In this document: in pieces, positions 9,505 to 17,986 of the stretch
How the letters are laid out: each line of letters begins with the position of its first letter
How positions within the stretch are numbered: the stretch's first letter is position 1
Source: Allorhizobium sonneratiae
GTDB lineage: Bacteria > Pseudomonadota > Alphaproteobacteria > Rhizobiales > Rhizobiaceae
Direction of reading: 5' to 3'
DNA length: 64,000 nucleotides
Assembly: GCF_023700755.1 (NCBI RefSeq)
Contig: NZ_JAMKOJ010000003.1
Location: 124,001-188,000 of the forward strand
The notes under the pieces: model-generated
Databases searched by the model: none
Told to the model about the DNA's origin: nothing
What the model saw: only the letters and a program-made list of their open reading frames with translations
Translations under genes and position numbers: made by a program

Positions 9505-9548
9505 GGTCTTCTTGTAACCAAGCCGCTTGCGGAAGGAAACCGCTTTGT

Positions 9549-10847
9549 TCAGTCCTGCACCGTCCAGCGGTCGATATCGTCGCGCTCGCCGATCAGTGCC
9601 AGACCATGGGCGATGGACACCATTTCGCCGCCGGTCTCGATCCGCTCCGCGCTGAAGCGGTCGGTGAAGATGCGCCGCACGGCTGGTACGAAGGAGGTGC
9701 CCCCGGTGAGAAACACCTTGTCGACCGCCTCGGGCCTTGTGCCGGTTTTGCTCAGAACGTCCTCAAGCGCCTCTTCGATGCGGGCGAGATCCTCGCCGAT
9801 CCAGCGTTCGAAATCTGCGCGTTTCACCCGCTTTTGTCCGGCAGGGCCGAGCGGGGCGAAATTGAACTCTGCCTCATCGGCGGCAGAGAGCGCGATTTTT
9901 GCCGCAGACACCGCCTGGTAGAGTGGATAGCCTTCGTCATGCTCGACCAGATCGACGAACAGCTCCAGTTTTTCCGGCTCCAGGCTCTGGCGCACCAATT
10001 GTTGCAGGTCGGCAAATTCCTTCGAGGTTTTGAACACCGAGAGCTGGTTCCAGCGGGAAAAGCTCGCATAATAATTGCTCGGCACATCGAGTATCTTGTC
10101 AAAACTCTTGAACTGGCTGCCCTTGCCGATGTCCGGTGCAACGAGATGATCGATGATGCGGGCGTCGAACTGGTCTCCGGCAATGCCAACGCCGGAGGTG
10201 CCGACCGGAATGGCGGAGAGCTGCCCGTTGCGGGTTTCAAAGCGGATCAGCGAATAGTCGGTGGTGCCGCCGCCGAAATCGGCGACCAGAACGGTGGCGT
10301 CGCGTTTCAATGTGCGGGCAAAGTAGAAGGCGGCAGCCACCGGCTCATAGACATAATGGATTTCCTCGAAGCCTAGCCGCGTAAGAGCGGAGTGGTAGCG
10401 CTGCATCGCCAGCTCCGGTTTTGGCGAAGCCCCGGCAAAATGCACCGGCCGCCCGACGACGATGCGGCGGGCTTTTCCCGGCCAACCCTCTCCGGCATAG
10501 GATTCCAGCCGCTTGAGAAACACTTCCATCAGGTCCTCGAACTGGAAACGTCGGGCATGGACCAGAGTGCCCTGAAACAGCGGCGAGGCGGCAAATGTCT
10601 TGATCGATTGCAAAAACCGGCATTCGCCGGGATTGTCGATGAACTGGCGGATGGCGGCGTGACCTGCTTCCACCTTCAGCGCGCGTGCGCCAAGCTGCGG
10701 GTCCTTCATGAAGGACAGCGCCGTTCGCATGCTGTCCGCCTCACCGGCGGCGGAGGTAAAACGGATCGACTGCGTGTCACTGTCATTAGCTGCAACGGCA
10801 ATGACCGTATTGGTGGTGCCGAAATCGAGGCCGAGCGCCTGGGTCAT
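9549..10847 (-). CDS. Hsp70 family protein, YegD-like
   Basis: A cytoplasmic actin/Hsp70-fold ATPase of 432 residues, much shorter than DnaK because it lacks the substrate-binding lid. Phosphate-1 motif LGLDFGTTNTVIAV is at the N-terminus, phosphate-2 VLVADFGGGTTDYSLI in the middle, and the adenosine motif VFLTGGTSFVPAVRRIF near the end. This architecture matches E. coli YegD, a putative chaperone whose client is unknown. The start is set by AGGAGAG six bases before the ATG; the frame extends further but without a ribosome site. It is probably the first gene of an operon with the glycosylase. Confidence 0.88.
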   Translation of the reverse strand: MTQALGLDFGTTNTVIAVAANDSDTQSIRFTSAAGEADSMRTALSFMKDPQLGARALKVEAGHAAIRQFIDNPGECRFLQSIKTFAASPLFQGTLVHARRFQFEDLMEVFLKRLESYAGEGWPGKARRIVVGRPVHFAGASPKPELAMQRYHSALTRLGFEEIHYVYEPVAAAFYFARTLKRDATVLVADFGGGTTDYSLIRFETRNGQLSAIPVGTSGVGIAGDQFDARIIDHLVAPDIGKGSQFKSFDKILDVPSNYYASFSRWNQLSVFKTSKEFADLQQLVRQSLEPEKLELFVDLVEHDEGYPLYQAVSAAKIALSAADEAEFNFAPLGPAGQKRVKRADFERWIGEDLARIEEALEDVLSKTGTRPEAVDKVFLTGGTSFVPAVRRIFTDRFSAERIETGGEMVSIAHGLALIGERDDIDRWTVQD

Positions 10848-10985
10848 GCTTCTCTCCTCTGAAAAGTCATCGTGTGAGGTGGAAAAATACAAGGTGAAGG
10901 CAGCCTTGCCTGAAAGGAGCCGCCTTTTCGCATAGGCTTTGTCGTGGCACAAGGGAGGAAGATCAGGAGGCATTGGAAATTACGC

Positions 10986-12053
10986 ATGCGAATTCATATG
11001 CGAATGTCCGACATTATTGATGCATGTATCACATCTTTCGATGTGCCATGTCGTCTTGTCTTGCCTCTGCTGGTTCTTGTCGCGGGCCTGCCGCTGCCGG
11101 TTGTTGCGGAAACCTGCGCTGCGCCAAATCCGGCGGAGCTGAAAAGCCTGCGCCATGCGGTCGATGCCGAGCCTTTGCAGCCGCGGGCCATCGCGCGGGT
11201 TCATACCGAAGGCACCCTGCCGCATCAGGGCATCTGGGATCAGAGCCTTGCGGCGGAACGGGATTGGCCGTTGATGCTGAACCTTGCCCGGCTTTATCGC
11301 GCCGAACACAGGCCGGACGATCTCAAGCGCGCCGAAGCCCTGCTGACGGCCTGGGCGGTCACGTATCGGCCGAGCTACAATCCCATCGATGAGACGGGGC
11401 TCGATGCGATGATCGACGCCTATCGTCTGCTTGACACCGATCTCGACCCCAAAACCCGCTCTGCGGTTTCGTCTTTCCTGAAAACGCTCGGCAATGGCTA
11501 TCTCACCCGTCTCGAGAATGACCTCAACCCGGCCAAAGGCTCCTGGATCAACAACTGGACCTCGCATCGGGTCAAACTGGCAGCGCTGACGGCTTTTGCG
11601 CTGCATGACCCTGCGATGATCCAGCGGGCGAAGATGGCCTTCATCGCCCAGATCAATCGCAATATTGGCCCGGAGGGCGAGACGGTAGATTTTCGCCAGC
11701 GCGATGCGCTGCATTATGTCGTCTACGATCTCGAACCGCTGGTCCGTGTGGCGGTGGCGGCGAAAGAGCAGGGCATGAACTGGTATGGATTGAAAGGAGC
11801 CTCGGGTGGCGATCTTGAAAAGGCGCTTGCTTGGTTGAAGCCTTATGCGATGGGAGAAAAGACCCATCTGGAATTTGTCCATTCCACCGTGCCCTTCGAT
11901 GCGGCGCGCAGAAAGGCTGGCGTGAAGGGCTTTGAAGGTCTATGGCAGCCGAAACGCGCGCTGCGTCTCTACCGTATGGCCGCTATGCTCGATCCGCGCT
12001 ATCAGCCGATCGTAGACCAGCTTGGTGGCAGAAAAGAGTGTTTCATCCGCTGA
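10986..12053 (+). CDS. Alginate lyase (PL5/AlgL-like) domain protein, secreted
   Basis: A predicted exported polysaccharide lyase-like protein of ~355 residues. A hydrophobic segment (LVLPLLVLVAGLPLPVVA) followed by E-T-C gives a signal peptide. The mature part is an alpha/alpha barrel with the PF05426-like segments GSWINNWTSHRVKLAALTAF and RDALHYVVYDLEPLVRVAV, which correspond to the NN..H and LHY active-site regions of AlgL. No alginate biosynthesis genes are nearby, so the substrate could be another uronan or a self-made exopolysaccharide. Several starts are possible (GTG at 10944, ATGs at 10986, 10998, 11004); AGGAGG at 10965-10970 lies rather far from all of them. Confidence 0.75.
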   Translation: MRIHMRMSDIIDACITSFDVPCRLVLPLLVLVAGLPLPVVAETCAAPNPAELKSLRHAVDAEPLQPRAIARVHTEGTLPHQGIWDQSLAAERDWPLMLNLARLYRAEHRPDDLKRAEALLTAWAVTYRPSYNPIDETGLDAMIDAYRLLDTDLDPKTRSAVSSFLKTLGNGYLTRLENDLNPAKGSWINNWTSHRVKLAALTAFALHDPAMIQRAKMAFIAQINRNIGPEGETVDFRQRDALHYVVYDLEPLVRVAVAAKEQGMNWYGLKGASGGDLEKALAWLKPYAMGEKTHLEFVHSTVPFDAARRKAGVKGFEGLWQPKRALRLYRMAAMLDPRYQPIVDQLGGRKECFIR

Positions 12054-12059
12054 ACAATG

Positions 12060-12263
12060 TCAGCGGATGAAACGGTCCGCCGCCCAGGTAACGGCCAGTC
12101 CGGCCACGGCCAGCAACCCGCCGCGGATGATCCAGGGGGTCTGATTGATCATGAAGCTGGAGGCGGGGTAGGGGAAAAGACCGGCCCCTTGAGCCATCCA
12201 TAAAATGCCCATGAGAACAACAAGAACACCCAGTAGTGTGACGATGCGGCGCAAAGCAATCAT
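12060..12263 (-). CDS. Small two-helix membrane protein (67 aa)
   Basis: A hypothetical inner-membrane protein with two transmembrane helices: IVTLLGVLVVLMGILWMAQG near the N-terminus and GGLLAVAGLAVTWAADRF at the end, joined by a short loop (PYPASSFMINQTPWIIR). Its stop is six bases from that of the convergent lyase gene. A start four codons earlier is possible. Similar small proteins occur in rhizobia; no function is known to me. Confidence 0.6.
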   Translation of the reverse strand: MIALRRIVTLLGVLVVLMGILWMAQGAGLFPYPASSFMINQTPWIIRGGLLAVAGLAVTWAADRFIR

Positions 12264-12353
12264 GGACAGTCCCATAAACTGTTTCAAAAAACTCCCGGTC
12301 TGTCGTAGCGGAGGCCGGGAGATCCTTGCAAGACACATTCATCTGATCAACCG

Positions 12354-12379
12354 TGACGGGCAGTGGTCTGCCCGTCACC
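12354..12379. other. Perfect inverted repeat after the RND permease gene
   Basis: GTGACGGGCA and TGCCCGTCAC form a perfect 10-bp stem with a 6-base loop, three bases past the permease stop. There is no T-tract on either side, so it may protect the mRNA 3' end or help a Rho-dependent stop. Confidence 0.5.
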
Positions 12380-12382
12380 TGT

Positions 12383-15300
12383 TCATTCCGCCGCCAGTGC
12401 CGAGCCGGAAGACGAGCCGTCATTATTGGCCGGATGATGATCGTCCTTGCGTTTGAACAATCTGGCCAGCGCCTTGCCGCCGCGATCCATCTCGACGAAA
12501 ATCACCGGGGTGATGAACAGTGTCAGCATTTGCGACACGATCAGCCCGCCGACCACGGCAATGCCGAGCGGCTGGCGCAGCTCCGAGCTTGCGCCCTGAC
12601 CGAGTGCGATCGGCAGTGCGCCGAGCAGGGCGCAGAAGGTGGTCATCATGATCGGGCGGAAGCGGCGCACGCAGGCTTCGTGAATGGCCTTCATCGGCGT
12701 TTCGCCGTCCGCTCGGATCAGTTCGACGGCAACGTCGATCATCATGATTGCGTTTTTCTTGACGATGCCGATCAGCATGAGCAGGCCGATCAGTGCAATC
12801 ACCGATAGGTCGAAGTTCAGGATCTTCAGCGCCAGAAGCGCGCCGAGCGCCGCCGCCGGCAAGCCGGAGAGGATGGTGAGCGGATGGATGAAGCTTTCAT
12901 AAAGCACGCCAAGCACCACATAGATGGTCAGCACCGCTGCCAGGATCAGAATCCCGGTATTGCCCTGCGACTGTTTGAAGATCGCCGCCGTGCCGCCATA
13001 GGAGGTGAAGACATCGTTCGGCACGCCGAGATCACGCTTGATCTGATCGATCCTGTCGGTGGCCGAACTCAGCGCCACGCCATCGGGCAGGTTGAAGGAG
13101 ACGGTGGTCGAGACGAGCTGGCCGGTCTGGTTGACGGTCACAGCGGAATTGCGCCGTGTCACCGTGGCAAAGTTGGACAGCGGCACCAGCTTGCCGGATG
13201 TGCTCGACAGCACCATGATGTCGCGCAGCAACTGATCGTTCCACTGGGTCTTGCGGGTAAATTCGACGATAACGTCATAACTGTCCCCGGTTGACTGGAT
13301 CTGGGCGGCGTCATAGCCGCCAAAGGCCATTTCCAGCGTGTTCCGCAGCTGGCTATTGGTGATGCCGAAAGCGGCTGCCTTGTCGCCGTCGATACTGATA
13401 TCGGCGGCGATCGCATTGTTTTGCGCATCCGTTGTCACGTCGGTGAACATCGGATCGGCTGTCATCGCATCCTGGATTTTCTTCGCCCATTCATTGGTGG
13501 TATTGGCGTTCAGCGCCTGAATGACCAGCTGATACTGGCTGGCGGTGCTGCGGCCGCCGAAGCGCAGGTTCTGCTGCGGTGTGACATAGGAGCGGATGCC
13601 GACCACTTTCGTCAGCTTGTGGCGCAGGCTGGCCAGCGTCTGTTCCAGCGGCGGACGGTCGTCCTTCGGTTTGAGCTGGACGAACATCGTGCCGTTGTTG
13701 AGCGGGCTGCGGGTACTGCCACCGACGATCGATGTGACATGATCGACGGCAGGATCGGCCTTGACGATTTTTTCCACCTGTTCCTGCAGCGCTTTCATCG
13801 CCGGATAGGAAATATCGTCACGCGCTTTGGTGGAAATGGTCAGGCGGCCAATATCCTCCTGCGGAAAGAAGCTGGTCGGCAGGGTGGCAAAGAGCCAGCC
13901 GGACAGGGCAATCGATCCGAGAAACACGAGGAAGACGGTGCCGCGATGTTCCAGGCACCAGCCAACGGAACGATCATACCAGGCAAGGGTTTTGTTGAAT
14001 CCCGCATCGAACAGGCGGATGAAGAGCGGTGGTCTGCCGGAATGGGAGGAAATGCGCGCCGCCAGCATCGGTGTCACTGAGAGCGACACCACGGCTGATG
14101 ACAGGATGGCAAGCGTCACCACCATGCCGAATTCGTTGAACACCCGGCCGATGACGCCGCCCATCAAGAGGATGGGAATGAACACCGCTACCAGCGACAC
14201 TGACATCGACAAAATCGTGTAGCTGACTTCGCCCGCACCCTTTAGCGCCGCCTCGCGCACCGGCATGCCCTGTTCGACATAGCGCAGAATGTTTTCCAGC
14301 ATGACGATGGCGTCATCCACCACCAACCCCACCGCCAGCGTCAGGCCGAGCAGCGAAATATTATCGACACTGTAGCCGAGAACATACATGCCGCCGAAGG
14401 TGGCAACCAGCGACAGCGGCACGGCCAGCGCCGGAATGAGCGTTGCCGTCAGATGACCGGTAAACAGATAGATGACCATGACAACCAGAACGATGGTCAG
14501 GCCCAGCGTAAACTGCACATCGTGAATGGATTCGCGGATCGATGTCGAGGCATCGTTCATCACGTTGATTTTCAGCGATGGCGGCAATTGCAGCTTCAGT
14601 GAGGGCAGCTTTGCCTTGATTTCATCGACGACCTGCACCGTATTGGCATCCGGCTGGCGCTGGACGGCGAGAATGATGGCGCGCTTGCCGTCAAACCAGC
14701 TGCCGGCATCGAGATTGTCGACGCTGTCATAGACATGGGCGACATCGGACAGGTGGATCGGCGCACCGTCATGGGTGGCCACCACCAGCGATTTGAACTC
14801 GGCGGCATTGGTTTTCTGGGTATTGGCATTGATCGTCAACTGCTGCTGCTCGTTTTCCAGCGAGCCGACCGGCGTCTGGCTGTTGGCATTGGCAATCGCC
14901 GTCGTCAGCGTATCGACGCCAAGGCCGCGTGCCTGCAGTTTCTGCGGATCGACGCCAATGCGGACCGCATAGGTTTGTGAGCCGTAAATCGTCACCTGCG
15001 CCACGCCGCTCAAGGTCGAAAGAAGCGGCGAGATAATGTTTTCGGCAATCGAATCCACCTGGCTCGGCGGCATCTCGTCGCTGTTGACGGCCAGAAGCAG
15101 GATGGGAGCATCCGCCGGGTTGGTCTTGCGGTAACTCGGCGTCGTGGTCATGTTGTCCGGCAACGACTTCGTGGCGCGCGAAATTGCCGCCTGCACGTCG
15201 GCAGCAGCGGCGTCGATATCGCGGTTGAGATCGAACTGGAGCACGATCGACGAATTGCCGAGCGAGTTGGTGGCGCTGATTTCGTCAATACCGGGAATGG

Positions 15301-15514
15301 TCTCGAACTGCTTGATCAGCGGTGTGGAGACCGACGTCGCCATGGTTTCAGGCGAAGCGCCCGACAGCGTTGACGTCACGTTGATGGTTGGAAAATCGAC
15401 CTGTGGCAGCGCCGCCACCGGCAAAAGGCGATAGGCGGCAAGACCGGCGAGGATGAGGCCGATGGCCAGAAGCGTGGTCGCGACCGGCCGATTGATACAG
15501 AAGGCAGGGATCAT
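12383..15514 (-). CDS. RND efflux pump permease (HAE1 family, MdtB/MdtC-like)
   Basis: An inner-membrane proton-driven drug exporter of 1043 residues, the normal length for AcrB/MdtB proteins. It begins with the typical MIPAFCINRPVATTLLAIGL first helix, followed by the large periplasmic porter domain, the TM2-6 block (LVVMVIYLFTGHLTATLIPA and GLTLAVGLVVDDAIVMLENI with the proton-relay Asp pair), a second periplasmic domain and the final six helices (VIALIGLLMLIGIVKKNAIM). It ends in a short Lys/His/Ser-rich cytoplasmic tail. It starts three bases after the adaptor gene, so the pair forms an operon. No outer-membrane channel gene is present here; a TolC-type protein must be supplied elsewhere. 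Confidence 0.95.
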   Translation of the reverse strand: MIPAFCINRPVATTLLAIGLILAGLAAYRLLPVAALPQVDFPTINVTSTLSGASPETMATSVSTPLIKQFETIPGIDEISATNSLGNSSIVLQFDLNRDIDAAAADVQAAISRATKSLPDNMTTTPSYRKTNPADAPILLLAVNSDEMPPSQVDSIAENIISPLLSTLSGVAQVTIYGSQTYAVRIGVDPQKLQARGLGVDTLTTAIANANSQTPVGSLENEQQQLTINANTQKTNAAEFKSLVVATHDGAPIHLSDVAHVYDSVDNLDAGSWFDGKRAIILAVQRQPDANTVQVVDEIKAKLPSLKLQLPPSLKINVMNDASTSIRESIHDVQFTLGLTIVLVVMVIYLFTGHLTATLIPALAVPLSLVATFGGMYVLGYSVDNISLLGLTLAVGLVVDDAIVMLENILRYVEQGMPVREAALKGAGEVSYTILSMSVSLVAVFIPILLMGGVIGRVFNEFGMVVTLAILSSAVVSLSVTPMLAARISSHSGRPPLFIRLFDAGFNKTLAWYDRSVGWCLEHRGTVFLVFLGSIALSGWLFATLPTSFFPQEDIGRLTISTKARDDISYPAMKALQEQVEKIVKADPAVDHVTSIVGGSTRSPLNNGTMFVQLKPKDDRPPLEQTLASLRHKLTKVVGIRSYVTPQQNLRFGGRSTASQYQLVIQALNANTTNEWAKKIQDAMTADPMFTDVTTDAQNNAIAADISIDGDKAAAFGITNSQLRNTLEMAFGGYDAAQIQSTGDSYDVIVEFTRKTQWNDQLLRDIMVLSSTSGKLVPLSNFATVTRRNSAVTVNQTGQLVSTTVSFNLPDGVALSSATDRIDQIKRDLGVPNDVFTSYGGTAAIFKQSQGNTGILILAAVLTIYVVLGVLYESFIHPLTILSGLPAAALGALLALKILNFDLSVIALIGLLMLIGIVKKNAIMMIDVAVELIRADGETPMKAIHEACVRRFRPIMMTTFCALLGALPIALGQGASSELRQPLGIAVVGGLIVSQMLTLFITPVIFVEMDRGGKALARLFKRKDDHHPANNDGSSSGSALAAE

Positions 15515-15517
15515 CGC

Positions 15518-16762
15518 TCAATCCTTCCGGTCGTTGTCGGCGAATTTGGTCGGGTCGCCAGCGGTTTTCGTTCCCTTGAATTCTTCCTGCACGCTCTGGC
15601 CGTCGGCCAGCTGCGCCATGCCTTCGATAACGACATGGTCGCCATTCTTCACGCCATCCGCCAGCGCCGTCATGTCGCCATTGGAACGGATGACCTGAAC
15701 CGGCTGGGCATGTGCCTTGCCATGCGCATCAACGGTATAAACAAACGATCCATCGGCACCGGGGCGTACGGCAACGGTCGGCACGACGACGCTTTGCTGG
15801 TCTGTGGTGAAGTGAACGGTGACATTGACACTCTGGCCCGGCCAAAGCGCACCCTTAGGGTTCTGGAATTCACCCTTGACCAGGATGGTGCCGGAGGTGG
15901 TGTCGACGCTGTTATCGAAGAAGGTGAGCTTGCCTTCGACTGGTATGCCGCCGGTATTCTGCGGGTCCACCGACACTTTGACCGGCGTTCCGGTCAGCGC
16001 CTTGTGCAGCATCGGCAGATAGCGTTCGGGCATCTGGAATTTCACATAGATCGGATTGTAGCGGGTGATGGTCACCACCGCCGAGCCGGCGCTCATATAG
16101 GCGCCGGGGCTGATCTGGATATCGCCGAGACGGCCGTCGAAGGGCGCGACGATCTTCATATGCTCAAGTGTTACCTGATCTGAGGCAAGCGTTGCCTTGT
16201 CGGCTTCCAGTGTGGCGACGGCTGAATCGCGGCTGGCCTTGGCCTGCTCATAGGTTTGCTGCGACTGGGCATTCTGCTTCAGCAGGCTTGCAGCGCGCGT
16301 CAGCGCCGCCTCATATTCGGCAAGATTGGCTCTTGCGCCATCGATATTGGAGCGGTCCTTGTCGACGGTTGCCTGGGCGACGCGATCATCCATCTGGGCA
16401 ATGACATCGCCGGTTTTCACATCCTGGCCGTCCTCGGCGACGACCTTGGTGATCAACCCTGCCTCAAGGGCGGAAATCGTCGTCGTATCCTCAGCCTCGG
16501 CCCAGCCGGTGGCGGGCGCGTCGATCGGCAGGGCGTAGACGGTGGCGGCAACGGTCTTGACCGGAACAGGGCCACCCGCACCGTGGCGGCTTGAACCCTG
16601 TTTCTTGCCATCGCCTGCGCCATGACCGGCCGCGGCATCGGCTGTTGCCGTGCCGCTGGCCGGTGCGGCCCATTGCTTGAGAAGGGGAATGTTGGCGCGA
16701 TAATGCCAAGCGCCCGCAGCAGCCAGCGCGACAAGGCAGATCCCGGTCAAAACTTTTTTCAT
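15518..16762 (-). CDS. RND efflux periplasmic adaptor (membrane fusion protein)
   Basis: The partner of the RND permease, 414 residues. An N-terminal membrane anchor (VLTGICLVALAAAGAWHY) is followed by a low-complexity Ala/Gly/Lys/His linker and then the lipoyl half-motifs (ALEAGLITKVVAEDGQDVKT and MKIVAPFDGRLGDIQISPGA) around a coiled-coil hairpin rich in Ala, Lys and Gln (about residues 125-185). A beta-barrel and membrane-proximal domain follow. The start was placed at the ATG giving MKKVLTG, with AGGT upstream; a start 45 bases earlier is open but has no ribosome site. The upstream gap contains a perfect palindrome that could control the operon. Confidence 0.93.
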   Translation of the reverse strand: MKKVLTGICLVALAAAGAWHYRANIPLLKQWAAPASGTATADAAAGHGAGDGKKQGSSRHGAGGPVPVKTVAATVYALPIDAPATGWAEAEDTTTISALEAGLITKVVAEDGQDVKTGDVIAQMDDRVAQATVDKDRSNIDGARANLAEYEAALTRAASLLKQNAQSQQTYEQAKASRDSAVATLEADKATLASDQVTLEHMKIVAPFDGRLGDIQISPGAYMSAGSAVVTITRYNPIYVKFQMPERYLPMLHKALTGTPVKVSVDPQNTGGIPVEGKLTFFDNSVDTTSGTILVKGEFQNPKGALWPGQSVNVTVHFTTDQQSVVVPTVAVRPGADGSFVYTVDAHGKAHAQPVQVIRSNGDMTALADGVKNGDHVVIEGMAQLADGQSVQEEFKGTKTAGDPTKFADNDRKD

Positions 16763-16941
16763 ATGTGTAACCTGCAAGGATGAGCTTCGGAGTATGCTCA
16801 TCGTCAATCACGATTGTGCAACGCCAAAATGATGATAATGCAGAACTATACAAAAAGAGTGAGAAAATACCCTTAAATTTCGGTAATGTAACCTTGAGCT
16901 GGGTTGCCTGTTTTTTGCGCGCAGCTCAGTCAAACCTTGTT

Positions 16942-16964
16942 CCGGCAGGTTCACAACCTGCCGG
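16942..16964. promoter_or_regulatory. Perfect 10-bp inverted repeat upstream of the RND operon
   Basis: CCGGCAGGTT, three bases, AACCTGCCGG. It lies about 180 bases upstream of the adaptor start and about 95 bases past the SDR stop on the same strand. No T-tract follows on the minus strand, so it could be an operator for the efflux operon or a transcript-end hairpin of the SDR gene; the sequence alone does not decide. Confidence 0.45.
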
Positions 16965-17057
16965 TGCCTGTTCTGTAGATTTCCGTGGCGTACGCAAAGT
17001 CTTTGGCTCGGTCTTTTCTGCCTGTCCGACAGAGTTCCCAATTGCCTTTTCAAACTG

Positions 17058-17843
17058 TTACAAGGATTTTGCCGCTCCACCATCGATGCGCAGCATGGTG
17101 CCGGTGATATAGGATGCCGGAACCGATGAGAGGAAGGCGGCGGCGGCGGCAAATTCTTCCACCGTGCCCAGACGGCCTGCGGGGATAGTCTTGATCGAGG
17201 CGGCGCGCACCTCTTCCAGAGATTTGCCGAGCCGATTGGCATTGGCGCCGTCCAGTTCGTCGATCCGGTCGGTGTGGATGCGGCCTGGCAGGATGAGATT
17301 GGCGGTAATGCCATAAGACGCGATTTCTGAAGACAGCGTCTTGTTCCAGCCGACCAGCGCGCCGCGCAGCGTGTTGGAAAGCGCCAGATTGGCAATGGGT
17401 TCGATCACGCCGGAGGAGGCGACGGTGACGATCCGCCCGAAGCCCTGCGCCTTCATCAGTGGCAATAGAGCATTGGTCAGGGTGATCACCCTGACCACCA
17501 TGGACTGGAAGAAGGTATAGAGCTTGTCGGCATCCATCGCCTCAGCCATGCCCGGTGTGGGGCCGCCGGTATTGTTGACGAGAATATCGATACCGCCCAG
17601 TTTGTCCTGCACGGCCTTCAGCATCTGATCGACGAAATGGGCATCGGCCAGATCGGCGACGACATAATCCGCCTTGCCGCCGGAGGCGACGATCTCGGCG
17701 CAATTGGCTTTCAGCCGGTCTTCAGTGCGTCCGCAGATCAGCACATGGCATCCTTCCGCCGCAAGCGCTTTGGCAATGCCGAGACCCAACCCGCGCGAGG
17801 CGGCCAGAACGAGGGCGCGTTTGTGGGAAATGCCGAAATCCAT
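17058..17843 (-). CDS. SDR family protein lacking the catalytic Tyr/Lys
   Basis: A Rossmann-fold protein of 261 residues from the short-chain dehydrogenase/reductase superfamily. The cofactor loop is ASRGLGLG near residue 15 (a variant of TGxxxGxG), followed by the NNTGG motif near 90 and the conserved Ser in VASSG near 140. Where the family has YxxxK, the aligned segment is LALSNTLRGALVGWNKTL, in which Tyr appears as Ser and Lys as Arg. The PGRIHTDR and GTMLRIDGG segments of the fold are intact. A group of SDR-like proteins with an altered tetrad is known; these may bind cofactor without classical reductase activity. AAGGACC precedes the ATG. Confidence 0.85.
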   Translation of the reverse strand: MDFGISHKRALVLAASRGLGLGIAKALAAEGCHVLICGRTEDRLKANCAEIVASGGKADYVVADLADAHFVDQMLKAVQDKLGGIDILVNNTGGPTPGMAEAMDADKLYTFFQSMVVRVITLTNALLPLMKAQGFGRIVTVASSGVIEPIANLALSNTLRGALVGWNKTLSSEIASYGITANLILPGRIHTDRIDELDGANANRLGKSLEEVRAASIKTIPAGRLGTVEEFAAAAAFLSSVPASYITGTMLRIDGGAAKSL

Positions 17844-17986
17844 GGGATGGTCCTTGTTTGCAATGTCGTTTTGGGATGCAGGATGGACAATCTTGCTCTA
17901 TGGCTGAAGGCAAAACTGCAATCCGCACGGCTGATATGGGCTGCCGCACCATGAAGTGAAGGCCCGCGCCAGATGGACATCATGAG

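Noticed and set aside
12205..12456. Plus-strand frame between the small membrane protein and RND permease
   Set aside because: It crosses the perfect hairpin and two gene ends on the other strand, with no ribosome site.
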